The notes below the pieces were generated by a model that searched no databases, was not told the origin of the DNA, and was given only the letters and a program-made list of their open reading frames with translations. Below, piece after piece: positions 26,091-36,100 of a DNA stretch of 64,000 nt. Within the stretch, counting starts at the first letter, position 1. Each line of letters opens with the position of its first letter. The DNA lies in the NCBI RefSeq assembly GCF_019320115.1, contig NC_089586.1, positions 1,178,001 through 1,242,000 on the forward strand. The letters are read 5' to 3'. The translations under genes and the position numbers were made by a program. This stretch comes from Miscanthus floridulus (Eukaryota; Streptophyta; Magnoliopsida; Poales; Poaceae).

Positions 26091-26160
26091 TTGGCTCTAA
26101 AGTTGCCAAACACTTTGTCCTAAATCTCCAAGACCTTTCGCCAATCAGCGAGCAGCTTAC

Positions 26161-26655
26161 TTTCTTTTCTGTTCTCTTTGGAGAAGACACAGTCTCCAAT
26201 CTCTCCCTAAACGTGCTACGGGCTCCGCGCTCTGCGTTATGGGTGGTCGGCTGTGGTTCCTTGGTCGCACCTATTTATCCTACATGACTACGGGGTCCGC
26301 GCCCCACGTTATGGACTACGGGCTAGCTAAGACCGAATGCTTAGCACAGAACTAGTTGCTCGGACTACGCTTATACGGTCTATATCTCTAAGTTATTTCG
26401 ATAAACTGCTGAGCAGCACACGTTCTGCTTTTTCCTCTCTATGGAGAAGACCCAATCTCTGATCTCTCCCTACATGTGCTACGGGCTCCACGCTCTGCAT
26501 TATGGGTGGTCGACTACGGTTCCTTGGTCACACCTCTTCTTCCTACACGTGCATGGGCTCCCCGCTCGACGTCATGGACTATGGGCTAGCAAAGGCCATG
26601 GGGGTCGGTAGCGAACTAACTGCTCGGACTCTACTTATACTCCATATAAATACTT
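26161..26655 (+). repeat. Two tandem copies of a unit of about 265 bp
   Basis: Copy one (26161-26395) and copy two (26426-26655) share, in order, TGGAGAAGACnCAnTCTC, GTGCTACGGGCTCC, CATGGACTA-type words and a GCTCGGACT...TTATAC end. Identity is clear by eye but imperfect. Together with the minisatellite just upstream this forms the repeat-rich zone between pol and the antisense gene. Confidence 0.65.
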
Positions 26656-26799
26656 TATGATCGTAATTACGAAGATTTTTTCGCTGAAATTCTTTCTGGC
26701 CACATATGCATGCACTTCATAGCAGTTATCATCTATATACGTATTTTCCATGCTTTCGCGCATTCTAACTATACTGTCCAGAAATTATAGATGATGTCC

Positions 26800-29700
26800 A
26801 CCAAGGAGATCATTGTGCTTTGCCACTACCGTCAGTCTCTCCGAACAGGTATATATCATTGGCCAACTTTTTTGCCGTGTCTTCCAACTCATCCTCCAGC
26901 CGCTAGGTCTCCACTTCGCTCAGCCCCTCGGCGTACCTACCCCCTATCACCTCTAGGTCAGTGGCTGGATAGTGGGACCGAACAACAACAAGGGTGTGGG
27001 TAGCGGCAGAAACAACGTTGTCTCGGTTGAAGCTCTTAAAGCTTTCCCATGCCATCTTGCATCTTTCGATGATGATATTCGGGCACGGCGGCCTACCGTC
27101 GGGCTGAGGAGCAGTTTCTGGTTTGATGCAATCAAGCACTGGCTTGATTCTAGCAACTACGGTGTCAAATTTGTTCCTCTAGGTCCGGGCGTCTTGCTCC
27201 AGCACATCAAATTGTGCCTTGACCCTCCGACGGTAGTCTGCATGCATTTTGAAGTTCCATCAGGCAAGACAATTACTTCAGCAGAAAACCTGACTAGGGG
27301 GTACTCATCGTTCAGCTCCTTAGTTAGTTTGTTCGCTCGCCCTGTCTCCTTCGCTTTCTCCTCTCAGAGTTGCTCGAGGGCCTGGCGTAGTTGACCGAGC
27401 TCCGCGTCTTGTTCTACAAAGTACATCATTCATCACCAAAAGTAATCATATCCAACTATGCGAGGCATTTTTGTAGATCGTACGTACCTTTCTTCTGCTC
27501 GGAGATTTTCTGTAGCTTTTCCAACTGCTCGGAAGCATCTTTAAGTTGTGTAGAGGCAGTGGTCAACTGCTCAGACTTGCTCCGAAGTTGTTCTTTCGCA
27601 GTCGCTAGGTGCTCAGATAGGACCCCTTTCTGGTATTCTAGGTCTCACGCGTTGGACTCAGCAAGGTCTCGCTCATGCTGGGCCCTTTGAATGTTTTTCT
27701 CTGAATGGTTCATCGCCTCCTTAAGTTTTTTGTTCTCCTTGGCGAGGGGCTCTATCCTCTTAATCAGCTGGTAACGGTGCTCGGCAGTCCGAGTTATCCC
27801 CTGGAAATGCACAATGACAATGACGGAAGGACACCACCAATGTCAACAAAGAATATTTAAGATTCAGTATTAACCTCAATTTGTTTTACTACTCCGCCGA
27901 GGGCGGATTTCAGCCTCCTCATTTCTCTAGGGGTGTCCTCTTCCTCGACAACTACCACTTCGTCACCATGCTTGCGAAGGATTCGGATGGATTGGGTTCG
28001 AGGCTCATCATGAACGATCTCCTCCACCTCGTCCTCCTCTTCCGCAGCAGTAGGGGTCATCGCAGGGGGGGCTCTGTGGCCGAATAGTAGGTCCGAGCAT
28101 TACCTGTGACCCCTTAGGGGGCACCATTAGCTCCTCGGGCACCCTTGGTCTCACTGACCCAGACTCTGCTGCTTCGCTGGCAACTCTAGTTTCAGCTCCC
28201 AAGGGTCCAGCGCTACCCAACATTGCTTCGGGCATTATCGCTGAGCCAGCCTCTACTGATGCCAGCCCCTCACTGTCTCCAGTTCCACCTGCAGTGGTTG
28301 TTGATTTTTCCACCAGCTGCCGAGCACTAGGGGACCCTGACATAGGGGCGGTAGGCGTTACCTCCACCTTGGGATCAGCCCAAGGCTGCTCGTCGGTCTG
28401 GGCGGGTGATTTCAGATCCTCCATGTGCCTTGCACTGCATTAGAACAATTGGTCAATCGCCCAAAAAGCTAAGCTCAAATAGCAAAACAACACCAACACG
28501 AGGATACTTACCGTTTGGTCTGCCGATGCACTTTTTTTGAATCGGCGAGGCCTATTCGAGCCCCCAGGTGTGGCTGTGGGGTCGACCCCCGTGCTCTCAG
28601 GTGGAGGTCTGTCCTCCTCTACAGCCGACCACTACTCCGCCTGCTGTTCCGGTGTTTCCTTCACCCGTAACACCAGGTTTACTTCCGCCTGTTGCTCGGG
28701 GACTCCCGTTGTTTGCTCTGTGGGGATTTTTGTTGCCTGCTGCTTGGGGACTTCATCGCTTCCCCTTAGTTGCTCCTCCACGCATGTGCTGCGTGAAGCT
28801 GTTTGCACGCTTGGAGGGGGAACTGTATCTTAGTCATCATCAGACCACTCGATCACCGTGGCCCTCCACGGACGAGTGGTCTGGTCACCACCCAGTGATA
28901 TTGCCCAGATTGTGGGGAGCGGCAGTCGCCATTTTCCTCTTCTTTCGGGCCGGCTCATCTACCGCTGCCCATTTCCCTCAGGATTTCTCTGATGATGGGG
29001 GGGGGGACGCGACATGTGATCAACATCTGAATCTCTAGATTTTGATGAGATATCGATGGAACTTTCTTTAGGGTGTACTATTGGTCGGACGTCCACCGCC
29101 TGCGGCCATTCAGCTCTCGGCACGTTAGAAAAATACGCTGCCCTATCCTGCGAATGGATCTTTGCATAAGTAAGTCAGTTCCCTACTCGATGATCGACAG
29201 TTGAACAATGCAAGTTAAGATGGTTACCTGAGGAGGCGGGTTCGTACAGTTGAAGGTCTTTGTTTCTTTTGGCCAGCTAAATGAGGTGCCGGAGGTGAAT
29301 AGTTCTGTGACATGGCTTATTACTTCTTTCCTTAACAGCCGTTCAGGTCTCTCCTGGGTTCCGTCGTCGTTGCCCTTGTAGTCAAAAGCAGGGTAGACCC
29401 TCTCCTTACAAGGCTAGACACGACGTACTATGATGCTTGCTGCCACAAGTTCACCTCTCAACTCCACACCTTGAATCAAGTCAAGGAGCTCCTTCACTTG
29501 CTCCAAGTTGATACTTCTTGGTCTCTCCGACCAGCTTCTTTGGTTCTCTGGGATATGGTGGATGTCATAGCGGACGACCGGGTGGTTCTATTTCATGTAG
29601 AACCACTTGAAATTCCACCCTTTTAGGGAAGTGTTCAGAGGTACGCTGATATAATCGCTGGCCATTCCATCCTGGAGCTGCAGATATACACCGCCGACCA

Positions 29701-30145
29701 CCTTGGAGCCGCCGCCGCCTTTCTTCTTTAACCAAAACAAGTGTCTAAAGAGGTTGAAGTGTGGCAAAATCCTAAGAAACGCCTCACAGAAGTGAATAAA
29801 GATCGAGATGTGCAATATAGTGTTGGGGTGGAGATTGCACAGACTAATCGACCAAAATACCAACAGATCTCGTAGGAAAGGATGAACAGGGAACCCCAAT
29901 CCACGCTAGAAATAATCTTCAAAGACTACAACTTCATCGGTGTTAGGCATTAGAAAGGGCTCACCACTGGCTGGCCGCCATCTGGCGGTGACGCGGTTAG
30001 GAAGCACGCCTGCCGTCACCATTCTTTCGAGCTCCACTTCTCCAGTGCGCGACGGCATCCACTCTTCATCGCGACTGGCTCCGCCTCCTGCCTTCTTTGG
30101 GCTTGTTTTCTTTAGGTTCATAGCTCTCCTCTTTAGCGCCATCAC
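26800..30145 (-). pseudogene. Antisense accessory gene of the gypsy element
   Basis: On the minus strand, opposite to gag-pol, a multi-exon accessory gene runs from the ATG at 30145 to near 26880. Exon 1 (30145-29229) has a basic N-terminus, then a PF04195-like block (FLRDLLVFWSISLCNLHPN) and ends PPPQ before GTAACC. Middle exons (29150-27850) are Pro/Gln/Glu-rich and acidic (EEEDEVEEI). A coiled-coil exon (27800-27490; ENKKLKEAMNHSEKN, SEQLEKLQKISEQKK) ends at a GTACGT donor. The final exon (27270-26880) holds LDCIKPETAPQPDG and VVRSHYPATDLEVIGG. In-frame stops include TAG at 29900 and 29585 and TGA at about 27650. Such antisense ORFs are known from Tat/Grande-type elements; their role is unknown. 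Confidence 0.7.
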
Positions 30146-30262
30146 TCAGATCTAGATGCGGTCTGGCGTCGGCAACGTGTGTGGCTGCGAATCTGGAGGT
30201 GTGGTGGCTGAGGCGGAAGATGAAATGGCGAAGTGGCAAGGGTGGGAGAATGGGGGGCGGTA

Positions 30263-30272
30263 CTATTATAAA
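30263..30272 (-). promoter_or_regulatory. TATA box of the antisense accessory gene
   Basis: On the minus strand the sequence reads TTTATAATAG about 118 bp upstream of the ATG at 30145. The spacing fits a Pol II core promoter with a 5' leader of about 90 nt, so the antisense gene appears to have its own promoter inside the element rather than relying on the LTR. Confidence 0.5.
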
Positions 30273-30621
30273 GCACTTTCCTCACTTTTACGACTCAAGG
30301 GTTTTTGGGAAACTGTTCCCGCGATCTACGCCGCTCCGAATTCTCCGATGCGGCTTAATGGGTCGTTACCAGGATTTCCGCGCAACCACAGCCCATGTCG
30401 CTCGTTTGTTGCTACCGTCAGTTGCTCCTCGCCGAAATATCACTGACTTCTCTGCCATTTATTGAGGCTAAGTAATTGACACTGTACATCCGTTACTCCG
30501 GTTTTTACTCCAAGATTCAATTTCTTCGATAACTCCACCTGCAGCTGGGGAGTGGCGGTCTGCTCTGTTGGCATTTGATTGTTTTTCTGTTTCTGACCCT
30601 GGCACCACGTGACTGCGTCAC

Positions 30622-30925
30622 CTACTGTCAGGCTCGGAGACTAAGTGGGCACACTTTACCTTGCGGTTAATGTGCTTTGTTTTCTTTTTAGGTCACGCCT
30701 GGGGACTGACTATCTGCTCGGCTGGTTTTCTACTATTCTTCAAGTTTCTGACCCTAGCACCACATGATTATATCATCTGCTGTCAGACTCGGGGACTAAG
30801 TGGGCACACTTCACCTCGCGGTGAATATACTGGATTTTTTCTAGAAGATTACGTGCCAACAGAGGATGATTGATTCCTACAACTTTGTTCGGACTCTAAG
30901 TGGGCACACTTGGTCCACTGCGGAG
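30622..30925 (+). repeat. Three copies of ACTAAGTGGGCACACTT block
   Basis: The words CTCGGAGACTAAGTGGGCACACTT (about 30631), CTCGGGGACTAAGTGGGCACACTT (about 30787) and GGACTCTAAGTGGGCACACTT (about 30891) recur. The first two sit in a longer duplicated block that also shares TTTCTGACCCTGGCACCAC. This lies between the antisense gene promoter and the 3' LTR. Confidence 0.6.
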
Positions 30926-30998
30926 AAATTTTCATTTCTAAACTTGAGCTCCTTACACCCTGATGGCAAGCCGTACTTGGGTCATTCTGGTTGGCAAT

Positions 30999-31097
30999 GG
31001 TTCACGGTGCTCGACGACAGGTCACGCTGCTCGGCGACAGGTTATGCTGCTCGACAACGGTTCACACTGCTAGGTGACGGTTCACGCAGCTCGGCAG
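30999..31097 (+). repeat. 20-bp minisatellite, five units
   Basis: Five near-tandem units of about 20 bp with consensus GGTTCACGCTGCTCGGCGAC lie just upstream of the 3' LTR polypurine region (GCTTGGGGACTAGC, 31193-31206). Confidence 0.7.
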
Positions 31098-31206
31098 TTC
31101 AGCATGGTGGTGGAACCATGAGCTTGACTGCTCGGCGTTATTCGCACCTGCTCGGACAAACTCAAGATGGCGTTGCACAACGGATACAAGGCGCTTGGGG
31201 ACTAGC

Positions 31207-31677
31207 TGTGGGGTGTACGACCCTGGATACTCACGGCATATCACATGGGCTGCGCCCCTAGGGGTGGCACAGCCCACAAGAAGAAGTCTTACGAGACACG
31301 ACTCTGCTCGGCACCTTCCGCAAGACATCGGTAAGATATCCTGAAGATACTACGAGATCTGTTAGGATATGTATGATCCTAAGATTTTTGTAATCAGTTA
31401 TTACTTTTCAGTTATCTCTCAGACCTAACCGACTTGTAACATTGCCTCCTGGACTATATAAGGCGGGCAGGGACCCCCTCTAAAATCACAGCATATCATA
31501 CAATAGCTAATACAAACCAACAGACCACAGGAGTAGGGTATTACGTCACACTGACGGCCTGAACCTGTCTAACTCGTGTGTCTCTGTTGTCTTCTTGTTC
31601 TTGATCTCACGCTCCTCTGCGATCAATCTACCTTCGTGGAATACCCCTCGGAGGACTGCCGATGATATTCTGTCACA
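31207..31677 (+). mobile_element. 3' LTR of Tat-lineage gypsy element
   Basis: It starts TGTGGGGTGTACGACC after GGGGACTAGC and ends GATATTCTGTCACA. The TATA box TATATAA is at 31455-31461. At 471 bp it is about 160 bp longer than the 5' copy because it keeps the segment 31477-31645. Flanks do not show a clear 5-bp duplication (AATCC on the left, GTTCC on the right). Confidence 0.85.
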
Positions 31678-32198
31678 GTTCCTCTTCCCTCCTCACCGGC
31701 ACGGCGACAATACCAAATAGATACTAACTTCGTCTCAAATTATTTATTGCTTTTAGTTTTAGTGCCACAAATTTAACTCCATTAGTAGAAAATATGTGTA
31801 ATATTTGTTAAAAACTAAATTCAAATATCTTTTCAATGATACCAATTATCTACCCTAAGTATTAATATTTTGCATATATGATGGTGTTTAAATCCAGAAA
31901 ATAAAGTTTAGAGGTGGCATATCGAAGTGTCATATGGAAGTTTTCGGATCATAATAATAAAACAAATTAATTCACGAGACGAATTTATTAAACATAATTA
32001 ATCCATTATTAGCGCATATTTATTGTAGCACCACATTGTCAAATCATGGACTAATTAGGTTTAAAAAATTCGTCTCGTACAGTAGTCACAATCTGTACAA
32101 TTAGTTATTTTGTAGTATATATTTAATAATCCATGCATGTGTCCAAACATCCGATGTGATAGGGAGTAAATTTTAGAGGAGAAACTAAATAAGACCTA
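31678..32198. mobile_element. Intergenic stretch with decayed MITEs
   Basis: There is no gene. A decayed Stowaway-like start (CTTCGTCTCAAATTATTTATTG) is at 31731. From about 31885 to 32195 lies a copy of the common grass MITE with internal inverted words ACGAGACGAATTTATTAAACATAATTAATCC and AATTCGTCTCGTAC, ending TAAATTTTAGAGGAGAAACTAAATAAGAC. Confidence 0.45.
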
Positions 32199-32471
32199 GC
32201 TCTTGTTTAGTTCCTCCAAACTCCTGAAAAGTACACTATGCAAAAAGAAAATTTCCCGTCATATCAAACTTACGGTACATGCATGGAGTACTAAATGTAG
32301 ACGAAATCAAAAACTAATTGCACAGTTTGCTTTAACTTTGCGAGACGAATCTTTTGAGCCTAATTAGTCAATATTTGGACAATAATTCACAAATACAAAC
32401 GAAATGCTACAGTATGGAATCTTCACTATGCAAAGTTTGCCTGCGTAAACTTTGCCCAACTAAACAACGCC
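32199..32471. mobile_element. MITE with CTA target duplication
   Basis: A 273-bp non-coding element runs from GCTCTTGTTTAGTTCC to (reverse complement) GGCGTTGTTTAGTTGGG, with the internal word GCGAGACGAATCTTTTGAGCC found in a frequent grass MITE family. CTA flanks both ends (32196-32198 and 32472-32474), a 3-bp duplication consistent with PIF/Harbinger-type insertion. It lies about 700 bp upstream of the NBR1 start codon. Confidence 0.6.
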
Positions 32472-32628
32472 CTATATTTTGTTAAAATTATTTCTCGAAA
32501 AACGAAAACTAATGTATATTTTGGGTAGTACGCAGCCGTTGACAAAAATAAATCAAGGGGCCCCACTCATCGGTGGGGGTCGTAGGCAACGCACGCGGTT
32601 GGTCCAGCGGGCGAGGAGATCCCGACTT

Positions 32629-32652
32629 TTTTTTTTTTTTTTGCCTCTCATC
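32629..32652 (-). mobile_element. 24-bp poly-A retro-insertion with 15-bp target duplication
   Basis: On the plus strand 14 T residues and GCCTCTCATC sit between two exact copies of AGGAGATCCCGACTT (32614-32628 and 32653-32667). Read on the minus strand this is a ten-base tail plus poly-A, the outcome of target-primed reverse transcription that stopped almost at once. It lies about 520 bp upstream of the NBR1 start codon. Confidence 0.7.
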
Positions 32653-32759
32653 AGGAGATCCCGACTTGCGCCCAAAGAAGATGCAGGATCCAGGATTTTA
32701 ACCGGAGTTTTCTATTCCACGAGCTTATCCACATATATCGTCACTCACATTGTGCCCCA

Positions 32760-33171
32760 CATACGGGTCCCGCCAAGACACGCGAGCTGAACAGCACCCC
32801 AGCGGATTCGAAATTCACGGGCAGGCCCCTGGACCCGGGGAAAGCGAGCGGTTGTTCAGCCACTGACGTGCGGGGCCCCGCGCGTCAAGTCCCCAGCCGC
32901 ACCGCCTAGAGGTATCTCTTCGCGTGGAAGCAAACGAGGCGTGATAAAGAGGGGCTCCGGTGTCCCGGCGTTGCCCGCATCGACACTCGCCACGCACCAC
33001 CACCACTGCTGCGGCTCACGGCTACGCAGCCCGCCCTCCCGACCCCCGTCCCCTCCTCCTCTCCCTGCTACTAGCACCTAGAGTTTCGCCCGAATCGATC
33101 GCCGACTGACTCCGCTAGGGTTCGGCCCGATCGCCGCTTGTCCTCCCGGCTCCCGCGGGGGCCCCGCCGCG
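32760..33171 (+). promoter_or_regulatory. NBR1 promoter and 5' UTR region
   Basis: This is a CpG-rich region directly upstream of the NBR1 ATG. No TATA box is evident at a usual distance. A pyrimidine patch (CCCCTCCTCCTCTCCCTGC, 33051-33069) followed by CTACTAGCACC is a plausible TATA-less start region, giving a 5' UTR of roughly 100 nt. The exact start cannot be read from sequence alone. Confidence 0.4.
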
Positions 33172-36100
33172 ATGTCTGACCGGGGCTCGTCGTCTGGGCC
33201 GACGTTTTTCCCCTTTGGCCCGCAGGCCGAGGCGTGGGACGTCACCTTCAAGGTGAGGTATCCGACCGAAAAACTTGTGTTTCCGTACTTTGTTCCTTTG
33301 TGATGATATGTGGACGGTACTCGGTAGTGGCGCGAGGCGCGGGAAACCGCCTTGTAGCTTGTAGGGTGATCGATTTGGGGAGGCCGGGGGTTGGGGTTTC
33401 TGTGTTGAATCGTCAATCGGCCGTAGGAGTAGTGCGGATTCGGGGTTTCATCGACGGAAAGAGGGGTTTTCCGTTCTCTTGGTGTGGTTATAGGATGGTT
33501 CTAGGGTTTTACGACTTGGTTTTGCGATTGGTTTGTTTGTGTAGGTTCTTTTCGTTGGTGAACACGTATTTTGGTCTTTATGGTTTATCCGTGAAGATGA
33601 TGGTGGTGTGAGACCATGATGTAGATTGGGTCTTTTTCTGTCGCATTATTATAGTAAAAATTGTGAGGATGCACCTATATCTAACTTTTAGCGCTTAGGG
33701 TATTGTCCTTACGAAATTTACTCCTACTTGGTACGATGTGATCTTTGAATCACACTATCAGACTGTTGTAGATGAGATCCTCTCTTTGGGCTTTTAAAAT
33801 AGCAAGGAAAAGAAATCTTTTGGGCAAGTTAAAGTCGTGTATTATTCAGAACGAGATCTGTTTACCTTCTGATAAGATTGATGTTTTGGTCCAGAATATG
33901 GTTGTGTAGATCTTCCAATTTATAGTTTGTTTGCAGTATATGCTTGTGTAGTTTCTATCTGTGCGTTTTGTGGACTGAAGCACAGAAATGATATATTTTC
34001 AAAAGGTTTTAGGCAGAAGGGGAACCTAAGGTTTGTTATTACCATGTTACAGTTTGTAGCACTTGCTTCTTTTCTTCTGTTTGAGTATATGAGATTCCGG
34101 TCATGTAGTTGTTTCAAAATAATAAGGTTGCATAGCATTGCACACCTCTTCCCAGCCCTATGCATGCTAGTTGAACACTATTGGTCAATATATTTGCTGG
34201 TGTCTCGTGTGATTGTGTTGACTATTGTGTGTCATATGTCATATTAAGTTTCAATGATCTTCAGTTAGACAAATTTATTTCGTTTGTATGATTCCACCAT
34301 TTAAGGGCTTGTTTGGAACTTTGGATGCACCTGTATTTACCTCAATCCACATGTGTTGAGTGGATTGGGGTGGAACTTAGTTTCCAACACACATAGATTG
34401 AGTGCATCCAAACAAGGCCTAAGCTCGCTAAACAGTCCTTCCTTTGCATACCCCTCTATGGTCAAGCCTACAGGCCTACAATTTTACTCCCTCCGTCCTA
34501 AATTATAAGACGTTTTGGCTTTTCTAGATACATTGTTTTTACTATGTATATATCTAGACATAATATATATCTAAGTACATAACAAAAGCTATGTATCTAG
34601 AAAAGCCAAGACATCTTATAATTTGGAATGGAGGGTGTATATGTTTATTTATCTAGATTGTTCTTACCTATTGTTCTTTTTATGTGTTTCAAAACATGGT
34701 TGGTTAGAGCTTTTTGTTCTTACATGTAGTCTATACCCTAACTAATTTCTGTTCCCACTAAGGCCTTAGGCCTAACACAACTTGCTTGGGACTAAAAAGG
34801 CTTTGTTGGTATTAGAGAGCTTAGGTCTCCGGAGGTCAAATTAACAAGCTTTTGTGTCCACAACTTATATATGATTTATGTTCTGACTTAGGCTAATTCT
34901 CATAGCACTGTTTTGATGTTATCTTCTGTTATTATTATTATAATAATTTATTATTACTACTACTAATACTGTTTGCAAAATGATATCATCTTTTTGTTAA
35001 GTCCATATGATTCTCTCTTTTGATTGCAACTTATCAAATCTTTTCTTTTTGATATTTCAGGTCAAATATGGTGATACGCTTAAAAGGTTTTATGGTTGTG
35101 TCAATGGGAATCATTTTGACATGAATTTATCTTCTCTGCGGGCAAAGATAGCTACTGCCTTTAAGTTTGGTCCTGATGCTGATTTTGTTCTGACTTACAC
35201 CGATGAGGATGGTGATATTGTCATGCTAGATGATGACGATGACTTGCGTGATGCAGCTCTGCGTCAGAAATTAAACCCTCTGAGGATTACTGTTCAACTG
35301 AAAAAAAATCAACCAACTGAAAAAAAAGATGCCTCTGCACCTGTGAAACCCACTGCTCAGGATCCACTATCCCAGATAATGTCAGCTATTGAAGGTTTGA
35401 AGCCTGTTCAGGAAGATGGTGTGGCTCATATAAAATCAGCTATTGGTGAAGCAATCAAGTCTATCCCAGAGCCAATACCTGATGCCCTTGCTAAACTCTC
35501 TCATGAAATACTTGATGCAGCACCACCACCATTAGCTGAGCTGATGAAACCTTTTGCACAATTGATGGCACCAAACAGTAATGGCAATGGGCCATCTCAT
35601 GTGCATGCTGAGGGGTCATCTAGCTCTTCCAGTGGTGTGACACAGACACAGGCGCCGGCCCCGGCCCCGACTGAAGCTAAAAATGAGCCCAAAGTTAAGC
35701 CAAGTTTGGGTCTTAGGGCTGTGTTAAAAGAGGCTGCTGCACCTGTTCCTAATGCTGGAGCTCCTCAAGTTCAACAGCCATCCATGTACCCATCTGTTGA
35801 GGAGTTGCTGTTCCCCTGTAATTCAGTTGACAAATCTGTTTGCAAAGGGAAGATTGATGCTCAAAATAAGGGCAAAACTGTTATGTCCTCAGTCACCCAA
35901 CCTGCCCCTTACTCTCTTCCTACTCATGCCCCACCTCCGCCACCTCCATGCATTTCAGAATGGTCCCGACCACGAAGAAGCCAACAACACCCATGGCAAT
36001 ATGAAGACAATGCAAAAGCCACTAGTGATTCTAGATGGCGCATTCCAATGTACAAAATGCCCTATGCACCACCACCTCCAGCAGTGCCACCCCCGGGCTA

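Noticed and set aside
28537..29038. Cys/Ser-rich plus-strand frames
   Set aside because: They are opposite-strand shadows of the Pro/Gln/Glu-rich middle exons of the antisense accessory gene.
30999..31097. CRISPR-like array
   Set aside because: Units are directly adjacent without unique spacers and lie in a plant LTR element; it is a minisatellite.
19061..31682. 5-bp target duplication for the gypsy element
   Set aside because: AATCC on the left and GTTCC on the right agree at only three of five bases, so none is claimed.
33920..34247. Frames on both strands within NBR1 intron 1
   Set aside because: The AT-rich intron has consistent splice sites around it and there is no domain.
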